Part shown: positions 9,736 through 17,614 of the stretch, one piece after another
How positions within the stretch are numbered: position 1 is the stretch's first letter
How the letters are laid out: every line of letters begins with the position of its first letter
NCBI RefSeq assembly: GCF_021033825.1
Contig: NZ_JAIFXZ010000009.1
Span: forward strand, 62,001-126,000
Reading direction: 5' to 3'
Source of the DNA: Dietzia aurantiaca
Lineage (GTDB): Bacteria; Actinomycetota; Actinomycetes; Mycobacteriales; Mycobacteriaceae
DNA: 64,000 nt
Translations under genes and position numbers: made by a program
Notes under the pieces: generated by a model
The model's input: only the letters and a program-made list of their open reading frames with translations
What the model was told of the DNA's origin: nothing
Database searches by the model: none

Positions 9736-10815
9736 ATGGTGAGGAAGCGCGTGCTCGCGTCCCGGTTCCGTGACAGTGACCCGATCGACGAGAGCCCGGA
9801 CCACATCCTCGTCGGCGTGGTGAGCATCCCGGAGAACGCCGAGAGTCCGTGGCGGCTCATCGGCAAGCGGATCCTCATCGCCGTTCTCGCACTGCTGTTG
9901 GCGGCCGTGGTCGTCTACCTCGATCGTGACGGGTACGACGGCGGCGGGGGAGCCGACGGCCACCTCACGGTCATCGACTCGATTTATTACGCGACGGTCT
10001 CCCTGTCCACCACCGGCTACGGTGACATCACCCCGGTCACCCAGCAGGCGCGGCTCATCAACACGGTGATCATCACCCCGCTGCGCCTGGTCTTCCTCAT
10101 CCTGCTCGTCGGTACGACACTGTCCGTGCTCACCGAACAGTCCCGACAGGCATTCAAGATCCAGCGCTGGAGGAGTCTCGTGCGCAATCACACCGTCGTC
10201 GTCGGCTACGGCACCAAGGGCCGGTCGTCGGTTGCAGCCATGCTCGCCGATGAGATCTCGCCGGAGGACATCGTCGTCGTCGACACCGACCCCCAGGCGC
10301 TCAAGGCCGCGGCCGCCCGCGGGCTCGTCACCGTCCAGGGCTCGGCGACCCGGTCGGACATCCTCAAACTCGCGGGTGTCAGCCGCGCGGCGGCCGTCGT
10401 GGTGGCCACCAACACGGACGACACCGCGGTGCTGGTCACCCTCACCGCCCGCGAGCTCGCACCGAACGCCAAGATCGTCGCGACAGTCCGCGAATCCGAC
10501 AACAAGCACCTGCTCAAACAGTCCGGCGCGGACTCCGTGGTGGTCTCCGCCGAGACCGCCGGACGACTCCTGGGCCTGGCCACCATCACCCCGACCGTCG
10601 TGGGGATGATGGAGGACCTGCTGACCCCCGACGAGGGCTTCTCCATCGCAGAACGCCGCGTCGAGGAGGCGGAGATCGGCGGCTCACCGCGACATCTGGC
10701 CGAGCTCGTCCTGGGGGTCGTGCGCAAGGGGCAGCTCATCAAGGTCAACGAGCCCGAGGCCGACGCGCTGGAGTCCGGGGACAGGCTGCTCTACATCCGG
10801 ATGGTCTCCGGCTGA
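9736..10815 (+). CDS. Potassium channel with cytosolic TrkA-N (RCK) domain
   Basis: 359 residues. Helix IAVLALLLAAVVVYL, a pore loop with the selectivity filter TTGYGD (residues 93-98), then a second helix (LRLVFLILLVGTTLSVL) make a two-helix K+ channel. From about residue 150 a Rossmann-type TrkA-N domain follows (VVVGYGTKGRSSVAAML), then a C-terminal TrkA-C-like part. Such channels gate K+ flow in response to nucleotides or ions bound by the RCK domain. A -10-like TAGAGT lies at 9688-9693, about 45 bases before the ATG, so the gene likely has its own promoter. The same gene follows adnB in mycobacteria (recalled synteny). Confidence 0.88.
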   Translation: MVRKRVLASRFRDSDPIDESPDHILVGVVSIPENAESPWRLIGKRILIAVLALLLAAVVVYLDRDGYDGGGGADGHLTVIDSIYYATVSLSTTGYGDITPVTQQARLINTVIITPLRLVFLILLVGTTLSVLTEQSRQAFKIQRWRSLVRNHTVVVGYGTKGRSSVAAMLADEISPEDIVVVDTDPQALKAAAARGLVTVQGSATRSDILKLAGVSRAAAVVVATNTDDTAVLVTLTARELAPNAKIVATVRESDNKHLLKQSGADSVVVSAETAGRLLGLATITPTVVGMMEDLLTPDEGFSIAERRVEEAEIGGSPRHLAELVLGVVRKGQLIKVNEPEADALESGDRLLYIRMVSG

Positions 10816-10875
10816 CACCGGTCGCGGACTAGGCTCGTCGCAGCCCCCTCGACCCGTGATAAGGACTCATCTGCG

Positions 10876-11802
10876 ATGCCACTGGACTTCATGCTCGACT
10901 CCGACCCGGTGCTGTCCGTGGCCGCTCCCGAACGGGCCGCGAACCTCCGACAGAACGCCGAAGCGCTGGCCGGAGGCTGGGTTGACGCGCGGGTGATGCG
11001 CATCGACCAGCGCAACCGGTTCGCGGTCGAACCCGCCGGAGACGGCCGGCAACGCATCCTGTTCGAACCGGCGATGCTGTTCGCCGAGACGCTTCCCGAC
11101 GACGCGGTCTTCCTCGGCTCCACCGATGAGGGACGCCACATCTGGGCGGTCAGCGCCGAGGACCTGCCCGACGACCCGGCGGTGACGAACCTCCGTCGAT
11201 GCGGAGCCGACCTGATCGAGGGGCACGGATCGCTGGCCTCGCAGGCCGTCGCGGTCCTCGGCTGGCACCGCGACAACGTCCGCGGGCGCGAACCTCAGCA
11301 CCATCCGAAGCGGGTCGACGCGGGGTGGGCGATCGAAGACGCCTTCCACGGCGGCCCCGAGTACCCGAGGACCGACCCGGCCGTGATCTGTCTCGTCCAC
11401 GACGGGGGCCGGCAGGTTCTGCTCGCGCGGCAACCGATCTGGCCGGCCGGGATGTACTCGCACGTCGCCGGGTTCGTCGAGGCGGGCGAGTCACTCGAGG
11501 GCTGCGTGCGCCGCGAGGTCGCCGAAGAGGTGGGCGTGGCGGTGGACAGGGCCCGCTACCTAGGCAGCCAGCCGTGGCCGTTCCCGCGCTCGCTCATGGT
11601 GGGCTTCCAGGCCCTGGCGGACCCGGCTGCGCCGATCGCCCTCGAGGACGAGGAGATCAGCGAGGCCAGGTGGTTCGACGTGGACGAGGTGCGCGCGGCG
11701 CTGGACGGCCACGGGCAGTTGATGGTGGCGCCGCCGGTCTCCATCGCGCACGTGATGCTGCGCTCCTGGGTCGCGGCGGTCGATCGCGACGGCGGCGCCT
11801 GA
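10876..11802 (+). CDS. nudC: NudC-like NAD(H) diphosphatase (Nudix), lacking the zinc ribbon
   Basis: 308 residues. A full Nudix box, GFVEAGESLEGCVRREVAEE followed by VG (from ~199), and the NADH-diphosphatase signature SQPWPFPRS just after it identify a NudC-type enzyme that cleaves NAD(H) to NMN(H) and AMP and may decap NAD-capped RNA. In well-studied NudC proteins four cysteines bind zinc ahead of PRTDP. Here the stretch before YPRTDPAV contains no cysteine pair at all; only three Cys occur in the protein. TAGGCT upstream near 10830 may be its -10. It converges on the mycoredoxin gene. Confidence 0.85.
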   Translation: MPLDFMLDSDPVLSVAAPERAANLRQNAEALAGGWVDARVMRIDQRNRFAVEPAGDGRQRILFEPAMLFAETLPDDAVFLGSTDEGRHIWAVSAEDLPDDPAVTNLRRCGADLIEGHGSLASQAVAVLGWHRDNVRGREPQHHPKRVDAGWAIEDAFHGGPEYPRTDPAVICLVHDGGRQVLLARQPIWPAGMYSHVAGFVEAGESLEGCVRREVAEEVGVAVDRARYLGSQPWPFPRSLMVGFQALADPAAPIALEDEEISEARWFDVDEVRAALDGHGQLMVAPPVSIAHVMLRSWVAAVDRDGGA

Positions 11803-11813
11803 CCGCTCCTCGA

Positions 11814-12092
11814 TCAGGCTCCGGCGAGCTCGGCGAGCTTGGCCCGCACCTGCGAGGCCGGGGGGTTGGTGGCGGTGGTGCCGTCCGAGTACAGGGCGGT
11901 CGGCACGACCCGGTTTCCGTCGTTGACGCTCTCGACGAACGCGGCGGCCTCGGCGTCGGACTCCACGTCGATCTCCGCGTAGCCGATCTCCTTCTCGTCC
12001 AGCAGCTTCTTCAACCTCGTGCAGAAGGGGCACCACGTGGTGGTGAACAGGGTCAACGGTCCGGTGGTCTCGGGTGTCGTCACTTCACTCAT
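11814..12092 (-). CDS. mrx1: Mycoredoxin/glutaredoxin-like protein
   Basis: 92 residues, a single thioredoxin-fold domain with redox motif WCPFC and the cis-Pro in NRVVPTAL. Mycoredoxins reduce mixed disulfides with mycothiol, the low-molecular-weight thiol of actinobacteria. The ATG giving MSEVTTPE is preferred; a TTG four codons upstream is possible. Its place between nudC and uvrD2 matches the mycobacterial mrx1 locus. It is transcribed away from uvrD2, leaving an 86-base divergent promoter region. Confidence 0.85.
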   Translation of the reverse strand: MSEVTTPETTGPLTLFTTTWCPFCTRLKKLLDEKEIGYAEIDVESDAEAAAFVESVNDGNRVVPTALYSDGTTATNPPASQVRAKLAELAGA

Positions 12093-12178
12093 GTCCGGAT
12101 CCAACGCCCGCGCCCCGGCGAATCATCCCCGGGGGAGGCCGGGGGCATGATGTCGGACGGGGATGCCACGATGGGGGC

Positions 12179-14401
12179 GTGAGTGACATGCAGCGGGCAG
12201 GTGGGGGAGGCAGGGCCGACTGTGAGCAGGCCGGGGAGCGGGTAGGACAGCAGTCCGGCCCGCACCGCGATGTCGGGCGGGCCGGGTCACGTCCGGGCGG
12301 TGCCGGATCCGTGCTCGAGGGCCTCGATCCCCAGCAGCGTCACGCCGTGCTCGCGCCGCGCGGACCGGTCTGCATCCTCGCCGGCGCCGGCACGGGTAAG
12401 ACCCGGACCATCACCCGGCGTATCGCGCACCTGGTCAACACGGGTCACGTGCGGGGCGACCAGGTCCTGGCCGTGACGTTCACGGCTCGCGCGGCCGGAG
12501 AGCTCCGGATGAGGCTTGCCGGGCTCGGCATCGCGGACGCGGGAACCGGGCCCGTCCAGGCGCGGACCTTCCACTCGGCGGCATTGCGGAACCTGTCGTA
12601 CTTCTGGCCCCGGGTGTACGGGGAGGAGCCGTGGCAGCTGCTGGACGGGCAGTTCCGGGCCGTGGCCCAGGCGGTGCGCAGGGTGGGCCTGGATCCGAGC
12701 ACCGAGACCATCCGAGACGTGCTCACGGAGATCGGCTGGGCCAAGTCGAGCCTGCTCACCCCGGACACTTACGCCGAGCAGGCGCTCGCGCTGGGGCGTG
12801 ATCTGCCGGTCCCCGCTCCCGAGGTCGCGCGCGCGTTCCGGGCGTACGAGGATCTCAAGGTCTCGGGCCCGGTGCGGATGCTGGACTTCGACGATCTCCT
12901 CGGGCACATGGCGGATCTGGTGGAGGACGTCCCGGCGATCGCGGAGGAGTTCCGCGATCGCTACCGTTGCTTCGTCGTGGACGAGTTCCAGGACGTCACC
13001 CCTGCCCAGCAGCGCCTGCTGAGCGCATGGCTCGGCAGACGTGACGATCTCACAGTGGTGGGGGACGTCAACCAGACCATCTACTCGTTCGCCGGGGCCG
13101 AGCCGGACTTCCTGCTGGGCTTCGCCGACCGGTACCCGGGTGCCACTGTGGTCCGGCTGGAGTCGGACTACCGGTCGACTCCGCAGGTCGTGGACCTGGC
13201 GAACGACGTGATCGGCGCCGGTGCCGGTCGCTTCCGTAGTGCCGGGCTGACGCTGACGGGTATGCGGCCGCCGGGCCCCGAACCGCAGCTGAACGAGTAC
13301 GCCGACGAGGATTCGGAGGCAGAGGCCGTGGCTGGCGCGGTCGCAGACCTCGTCCACGGCGGCCTGGACCCGTCAGAGATCGCAGTGTTGTACCGGGTCA
13401 ATGCCCAGTCCGAACGGATCGAGGCCGCGCTCGAGCAGGCCGGGATCGGCTACCGGCTCAAGGGCGGGGAGGGCTTCTTCGAGCGGCCCGTGATCCGACG
13501 GGCCATGTCGACGATCGACCGGATGGTCGACGGTTCCGACGAGGCGACCGTGCAGGCGGGCGCCCGGCTCACCGACCCCACCGAGGTGGTGGCGGCCATC
13601 AGGCGGGTGCTGGAACCCATCGGGTTGACCGCCGCCGAGCCGTCCGGTGCCCAGGCCCGCGAGACCTGGAACGCCCTGACCGCACTGGTCGGGCTGGCCG
13701 AGGAGATCGCCACCGCCGAGTCCCGGCCCGGCGTGCTGCCGGTGGTCGCCGGGCTCCGCGAGCGGGCCGCCGCACGTCACGCCCCCGACGAGCGAGGGGT
13801 CACGCTGGCATCGTTCCACGCGGCCAAGGGCCTGGAGTGGGACGCGGTGTTCCTCATCGGGGTCCACGAGGGCAGTCTGCCCATCAGCCACGCGATCAAC
13901 GCCGGGCCGGATGCCATCGAGGAGGAACGCCGGCTCCTGTACGTGGGCATCACCCGGGCCCGGGAGCACCTGTCGCTGTCGTGGAGCCGTAGCCGACGCG
14001 CGGGAGGCAGGGCGACCCGGCGACCGAGTCGCTTCCTCGATCCGGTTCGCCCGGCAGGGGCCCCGGCGGCGCCCAGGCGCAGCTCGGACTCCTCGGACAA
14101 GGGCCGGTGCCGGAGCTGCGGGGAGAAGCTCACCGGGCCCATGCATCGGGCGCTGGGTCTGTGCCCGGACTGCGCCGTCGAGGTGGACACCGGCTTGTTC
14201 GAGCGGTTGCGGGACTGGCGTAAGGACACCGCGGAGCGGATCGGCAAGCCCGCCTACACGGTCTTCACCAATGGCACCCTGGCGCAGATCGCGCGCGACA
14301 GGCCGGCCGACACCCGGGCCCTCGGCCGGATCGGCGGGATCGGGGCCCACAAGTTGGGCGAGTACGGCGACGATGTGCTGAGACTAATCCGCGAGGGCTG
14401 A
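12179..14401 (+). CDS. uvrD2: UvrD2 DNA helicase with tetracysteine and HRDC domains
   Basis: 740 residues. SF1 helicase motifs: LAGAGTGKTRT (~67), VVDEFQDVTPAQQ, VGDVNQTIYSFAGAE, SFHAAKGLEWD and LLYVGITRAREHL. After the motor comes a four-cysteine motif (CRSCGEK...LCPDC, ~643-664) and a C-terminal HRDC domain (~680-740), the layout that defines mycobacterial UvrD2, a 3'-5' helicase essential in M. tuberculosis. GTG 12179 is taken as start; ATG 12188 in the same frame is also possible. The ~40 residues before the helicase are Gly/Arg-rich and probably disordered. In mycobacteria whiB7 follows uvrD2; here it does not. Confidence 0.9.
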   Translation: MSDMQRAGGGGRADCEQAGERVGQQSGPHRDVGRAGSRPGGAGSVLEGLDPQQRHAVLAPRGPVCILAGAGTGKTRTITRRIAHLVNTGHVRGDQVLAVTFTARAAGELRMRLAGLGIADAGTGPVQARTFHSAALRNLSYFWPRVYGEEPWQLLDGQFRAVAQAVRRVGLDPSTETIRDVLTEIGWAKSSLLTPDTYAEQALALGRDLPVPAPEVARAFRAYEDLKVSGPVRMLDFDDLLGHMADLVEDVPAIAEEFRDRYRCFVVDEFQDVTPAQQRLLSAWLGRRDDLTVVGDVNQTIYSFAGAEPDFLLGFADRYPGATVVRLESDYRSTPQVVDLANDVIGAGAGRFRSAGLTLTGMRPPGPEPQLNEYADEDSEAEAVAGAVADLVHGGLDPSEIAVLYRVNAQSERIEAALEQAGIGYRLKGGEGFFERPVIRRAMSTIDRMVDGSDEATVQAGARLTDPTEVVAAIRRVLEPIGLTAAEPSGAQARETWNALTALVGLAEEIATAESRPGVLPVVAGLRERAAARHAPDERGVTLASFHAAKGLEWDAVFLIGVHEGSLPISHAINAGPDAIEEERRLLYVGITRAREHLSLSWSRSRRAGGRATRRPSRFLDPVRPAGAPAAPRRSSDSSDKGRCRSCGEKLTGPMHRALGLCPDCAVEVDTGLFERLRDWRKDTAERIGKPAYTVFTNGTLAQIARDRPADTRALGRIGGIGAHKLGEYGDDVLRLIREG

Positions 14402-14450
14402 CGCGGGGGCGAGCGTTGCCACCACGGCGAGCGCTGGTCTGAGACCCGCC

Positions 14451-15767
14451 TCACTCCTCCTCGGCGAAGATCTCCGGCATCCAGCGCCGCACGATCTGCT
14501 GGTACGGGGCGGTCGCCTGCAGCTGGCACAGCATGCCCACGGATGCCGACAGGACCCGGTGGATCAGCACATACTCGCGCGGCAGGGTGAATGAGCGCGA
14601 CGTGCGGAACTCCCGTCCCGAGACGTCGCCGTACACCGCGAGGATGCCCTGCATCCAGGCGCGATCGAAGTGGAACGTCGGCTCGCGCATCGGCTCGATG
14701 AACGGGCCGAGGAACGCCATCGCGTCCTCCGGCTCGAGCCCCCCGCGGCCCACGTAGCCGGCCCGGGTCATCAACGCGACCAGGTCGTCGCTCCGGTTCT
14801 GGAGAGCGAGCCGCATCATCGAGGTCAGCGCCGGAGGGAACCCCTCGGGCAGCGGGATGGACGCGCCGAAGTCCAGTACGACCATCCGGCCGTCGTCGTC
14901 GAGCACGAAGTTCCCGGGGTGTGGGTCGCCGTGCATCAATCCGACCCGGGCCGGGGAGCTGAACTGGAACTCCGCGAGCAGTGCCGCGGCCCGGTCGCGC
15001 TGCTCCTGCGAACCCGCCACGGAGATTTTGCTCAGCGCACGGCCGTCAGCCCATTCGGTCACCAGCACCTTGGGGGAGGACGCCAGCACCGAGGGGACGC
15101 GGATCTGCGGGTCGTCGGCGAACACGGTGGCGAAGACGCGTTGCGTGTCGGCCTCGTGGCGGTAGTCGAGTTCGGAGACCGCGCTGTCGTACAGCTCGTC
15201 GATCACGCCCTTGACGTCGGTGCCGGGATTGAGCGGCCGGAGCAGTGGGGCGAGGCGGCGCAGCTGCCGCAGGTCGGATCGCAGTGCCTCGTCGGCGCCC
15301 GGGTACTGGACCTTGACGGCCACCTCGCGGCCGTCGGACCAGACGGCGCGGTGCACCTGACCGATCGACGCGGCAGCCGCGGCCTCGCCGTCGAACTCCG
15401 TGAAGCGGTCGCGCCACTTCAGGCCCAGCTGGGCGTCCAGGACCTTTTCGACCTCGTCCGCGGGAAGCGGCGGTGCCTCGGCCTGAAGTTTGGTGAGCGC
15501 CTCCCGGAACGGCTCGGCGTACCTGTCGGGCATGCCGGCCTCGAAGACGCTCAGTGCCTGCCCCACCTTCATGGCGCCGCCCTTGAGCTCGCCCAGGACC
15601 GCGAAGACCTGCTCGGCGGCCTGATCGGCGAGTTCCTCGGTCAGGTCGCCCTCGCCGCGGCCCAGAGCGCGGCGGCCCAGGGAGCTTGCGGCGCGGCCGG
15701 CGATGCCCAGCGGCAGCCCCGCGAGTCTAGCTGCACGTCGGGATGAGGTGCGGGGGAGTTCTGACAC
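14451..15767 (-). CDS. ABC1/AarF/UbiB family atypical kinase
   Basis: 438 residues. The family-specific KGGAMKVGQ motif (62-70), VAVKVQYPG and the catalytic HGDPHPGNF...VLDFGAS are all present, so this is a full ABC1/UbiB kinase-like protein. Family members support quinone synthesis or unknown lipid steps; no ubiquinone or menaquinone gene is nearby. The GTG giving [16 protein letters not shown] was chosen because homologues begin this way. It starts seven bases after the end of the cyclodehydratase-like gene, so the two share a transcript. The same pair lies beside uvrD2 in mycobacteria, where the kinase homologue has been linked to macrolide tolerance (recalled). Confidence 0.85.
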   Translation of the reverse strand: MSELPRTSSRRAARLAGLPLGIAGRAASSLGRRALGRGEGDLTEELADQAAEQVFAVLGELKGGAMKVGQALSVFEAGMPDRYAEPFREALTKLQAEAPPLPADEVEKVLDAQLGLKWRDRFTEFDGEAAAAASIGQVHRAVWSDGREVAVKVQYPGADEALRSDLRQLRRLAPLLRPLNPGTDVKGVIDELYDSAVSELDYRHEADTQRVFATVFADDPQIRVPSVLASSPKVLVTEWADGRALSKISVAGSQEQRDRAAALLAEFQFSSPARVGLMHGDPHPGNFVLDDDGRMVVLDFGASIPLPEGFPPALTSMMRLALQNRSDDLVALMTRAGYVGRGGLEPEDAMAFLGPFIEPMREPTFHFDRAWMQGILAVYGDVSGREFRTSRSFTLPREYVLIHRVLSASVGMLCQLQATAPYQQIVRRWMPEIFAEEE

Positions 15768-15774
15768 GACACAA

Positions 15775-16746
15775 TCATGACAGAGGACGCGCCTGCGTCG
15801 TGGCCCCACAGTCGCAGCCCCGGTCAACCGGCCATTCCCGACGTTTCCACAGACCTTCCGCGGGATTGATCTCGACGGTGGCGCCGACCGTCTGGAGCGG
15901 CGCGTCGGGCTGGCGGGTCGCCGACACCTCGGCCAGCACCAGTGCGGCGGCCGCGGTGAGCGCCGGGACCCCGGCCTCGGAGGCGTGGTCGACGAGCTGG
16001 GCGGCGACGAACGGCCACCGCGGGTCCTGCCGCGCCCGGAACAGGTCGGTGCATCGCAGGCAGGGGCTGGCCCCGGGCACGACCGTCGGGCCCACCACGA
16101 CCCGTCCGTCGCGGCAGTACGCGTGCAGGTGCGTCTGCCCGGATCGGTTGAGCACAGCGGTCACAACAGGGTCCACAGCGACGGTGTCGGTGAGGATCAC
16201 CAGGTCGGGGGCGGGGCCGCGGCGAAGCCACGGTGGCCGCTCGGCGTCGAGGGTCAGGCCCGGGCTGGCGCCGGTGGTGACCCGGCAGCCGTTCACCGAC
16301 AGCGGCCCGCGGAGGATCTCAGAGATCTGACCCGCCCCCTGGATATGCACTCGCCGTACCGGTGCGGGTCTGGGCCCCTCGCCGGACGGGAGCGGGCCGT
16401 CTGGCGCCGCGGGGTTGTCGCGCGAGGCCCGCCGGCCGGTGCGGTGGAGCCGAACGTGGCCGAGGTCCGCCAGACGTAGAAGAATCCGGGCGACCTCGGC
16501 CGTCTCGTCGTCGTCGACCCCGACGCGGGCGGCCGCCGACTCGATGGTGCCGCCACCCTTCAACCCGGTGAGCACCGCGGCCAACCCGCGCGCCCCCAGG
16601 CGGGCGGGCGCGCGCACGACCACCGCGCGGTCGGGCGCCAGGCCGACCTGCACCGACCCGGGGTCGCGGACCACCACGACGGTCCCGGGCCGCAGGCGAG
16701 CCCGGACGGGGGTTGCCACTGTCGAGGGCGCAGGCGGGGAGCTCAT
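15775..16746 (-). CDS. Cyclodehydratase-like (ocin-ThiF-type) protein without YcaO partner
   Basis: 323 residues. The N-terminal ~110 residues look like a winged-helix/leader-binding part (VLTGLKGGGTIESAAARVGV). The C-terminal half has PCLRCTDLFRARQDPRWP and a later CDCGA, matching the putative zinc cysteines of the bacteriocin-cyclodehydratase/ThiF-like family (TIGR03882 type). In thiazole/oxazole peptide clusters such proteins deliver a precursor peptide to a YcaO enzyme. No YcaO, precursor or dehydrogenase gene is in this window. It is instead coupled to an ABC1 kinase, so it probably has another, housekeeping role. ATG start (MSSPPAPSTV) lies 124 bases from the divergent peptidase gene. 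Confidence 0.7.
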   Translation of the reverse strand: MSSPPAPSTVATPVRARLRPGTVVVVRDPGSVQVGLAPDRAVVVRAPARLGARGLAAVLTGLKGGGTIESAAARVGVDDDETAEVARILLRLADLGHVRLHRTGRRASRDNPAAPDGPLPSGEGPRPAPVRRVHIQGAGQISEILRGPLSVNGCRVTTGASPGLTLDAERPPWLRRGPAPDLVILTDTVAVDPVVTAVLNRSGQTHLHAYCRDGRVVVGPTVVPGASPCLRCTDLFRARQDPRWPFVAAQLVDHASEAGVPALTAAAALVLAEVSATRQPDAPLQTVGATVEINPAEGLWKRREWPVDRGCDCGATTQARPLS

Positions 16747-16856
16747 GCGGCCATCGTGGCACGAGGTCGCCCGCGGAACACCTCGGAGAGACCAGGTTAT
16801 CCACAGGGGCGCGGTCCCGATCCGGCCTGTGGATTCGTGCTGTCGGCGAGGTCGTC

Positions 16857-16862
16857 TACGGT
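16857..16862 (+). promoter_or_regulatory. -10 box of a leaderless promoter
   Basis: TACGGT ends seven bases before GTG 16870, so transcription should begin at or next to the start codon. This decides the start of the metallopeptidase gene. Confidence 0.5.
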
Positions 16863-16869
16863 GGTCGCC

Positions 16870-17505
16870 GTGCCGCCCACGACCGCTGACCACACCGGAC
16901 TGCCCACGAGCCCTGACGATCCGCGGATCGACGTGCGTCGGTCGAAGCGCCGCAAGCGCACGGTGTCGGCGCGGGTCGAGGGAGAGACGGTCGTGGTGCT
17001 CATGCCCGCAGGTCTGCCCCGGTCGGAGGAGCATCGTCTCATCGCGCAGATGCTGGCCAAGCTGGCCCGGTCGGGTCGCCGACGTAGGACGCGGTCCTCG
17101 GACGCCGAGCTGATGGAGCGTGCGGGGGAGCTGTCGGAAAAATGGCTGGGCGGCCGGGTGGTGCCGGCGTCGGTGCGGTGGGTGCCGGCCATGAGCACGC
17201 GCTGGGCGTCGTGCTCACCGGGCTCTCGGGAGATCCGGATCAGTGAGTCGCTGCGGGACGTGCCGCCGTATGTCCTGGACTACGTGGTGGTTCACGAGCT
17301 GGCGCACCTGGTGGTTCCGGGCGGGCATCCGCCGGAGTTCTGGCAGCTGGTGCGACGTTTTCCCCGGACAGAGCGGGCGATGGGTTACCTCGAGGCGTAC
17401 TCGCGGGCGCTGCGGTCCGGCGCAACCAGCGAAGGATCGGCTGGCGAGGGGGACGAGGAGCCGGGCGAGGGCATGGGAGATCTCATCGACGACAGCGCGG
17501 GGTAG
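16870..17505 (+). CDS. YgjP/WSS1-like zinc metallopeptidase (M48-related)
   Basis: 211 residues. The core MSTRWASCSPGSREIRISESL, followed by VVHELAHLVVPGGHPPEFW, is the YgjP-type signature, with HELAH plus a later His as zinc ligands. Function in bacteria is poorly known; eukaryotic relatives act on DNA-protein crosslinks. The N-terminal ~100 residues are basic and may bind nucleic acid. The C-terminus is acidic and Gly/Glu-rich. GTG 16870 is preferred because a -10 hexamer sits seven bases ahead; longer in-frame starts lack support. It runs divergently from the cyclodehydratase-like gene and converges on the DUF2342 peptidase gene. Confidence 0.8.
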   Translation: MPPTTADHTGLPTSPDDPRIDVRRSKRRKRTVSARVEGETVVVLMPAGLPRSEEHRLIAQMLAKLARSGRRRRTRSSDAELMERAGELSEKWLGGRVVPASVRWVPAMSTRWASCSPGSREIRISESLRDVPPYVLDYVVVHELAHLVVPGGHPPEFWQLVRRFPRTERAMGYLEAYSRALRSGATSEGSAGEGDEEPGEGMGDLIDDSAG

Positions 17506-17566
17506 GCGCCGATGCCCGGCGCCGACGCCCGCGGGAAGTAGAGGAGAACCACGACGACGAGACGAC

Positions 17567-17599
17567 GACGGGCCGGCCGCCGCCGGCAGCCGGCCCGTC
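17567..17599. terminator. Hairpin between convergent peptidase genes
   Basis: Eleven-base perfect arms GACGGGCCGGC / GCCGGCCCGTC with an 11-base loop, lying in the tail-to-tail gap; it could stop transcription from both sides. Confidence 0.6.
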
Positions 17600-17614
17600 C
17601 CGGGGCGTCACCTC

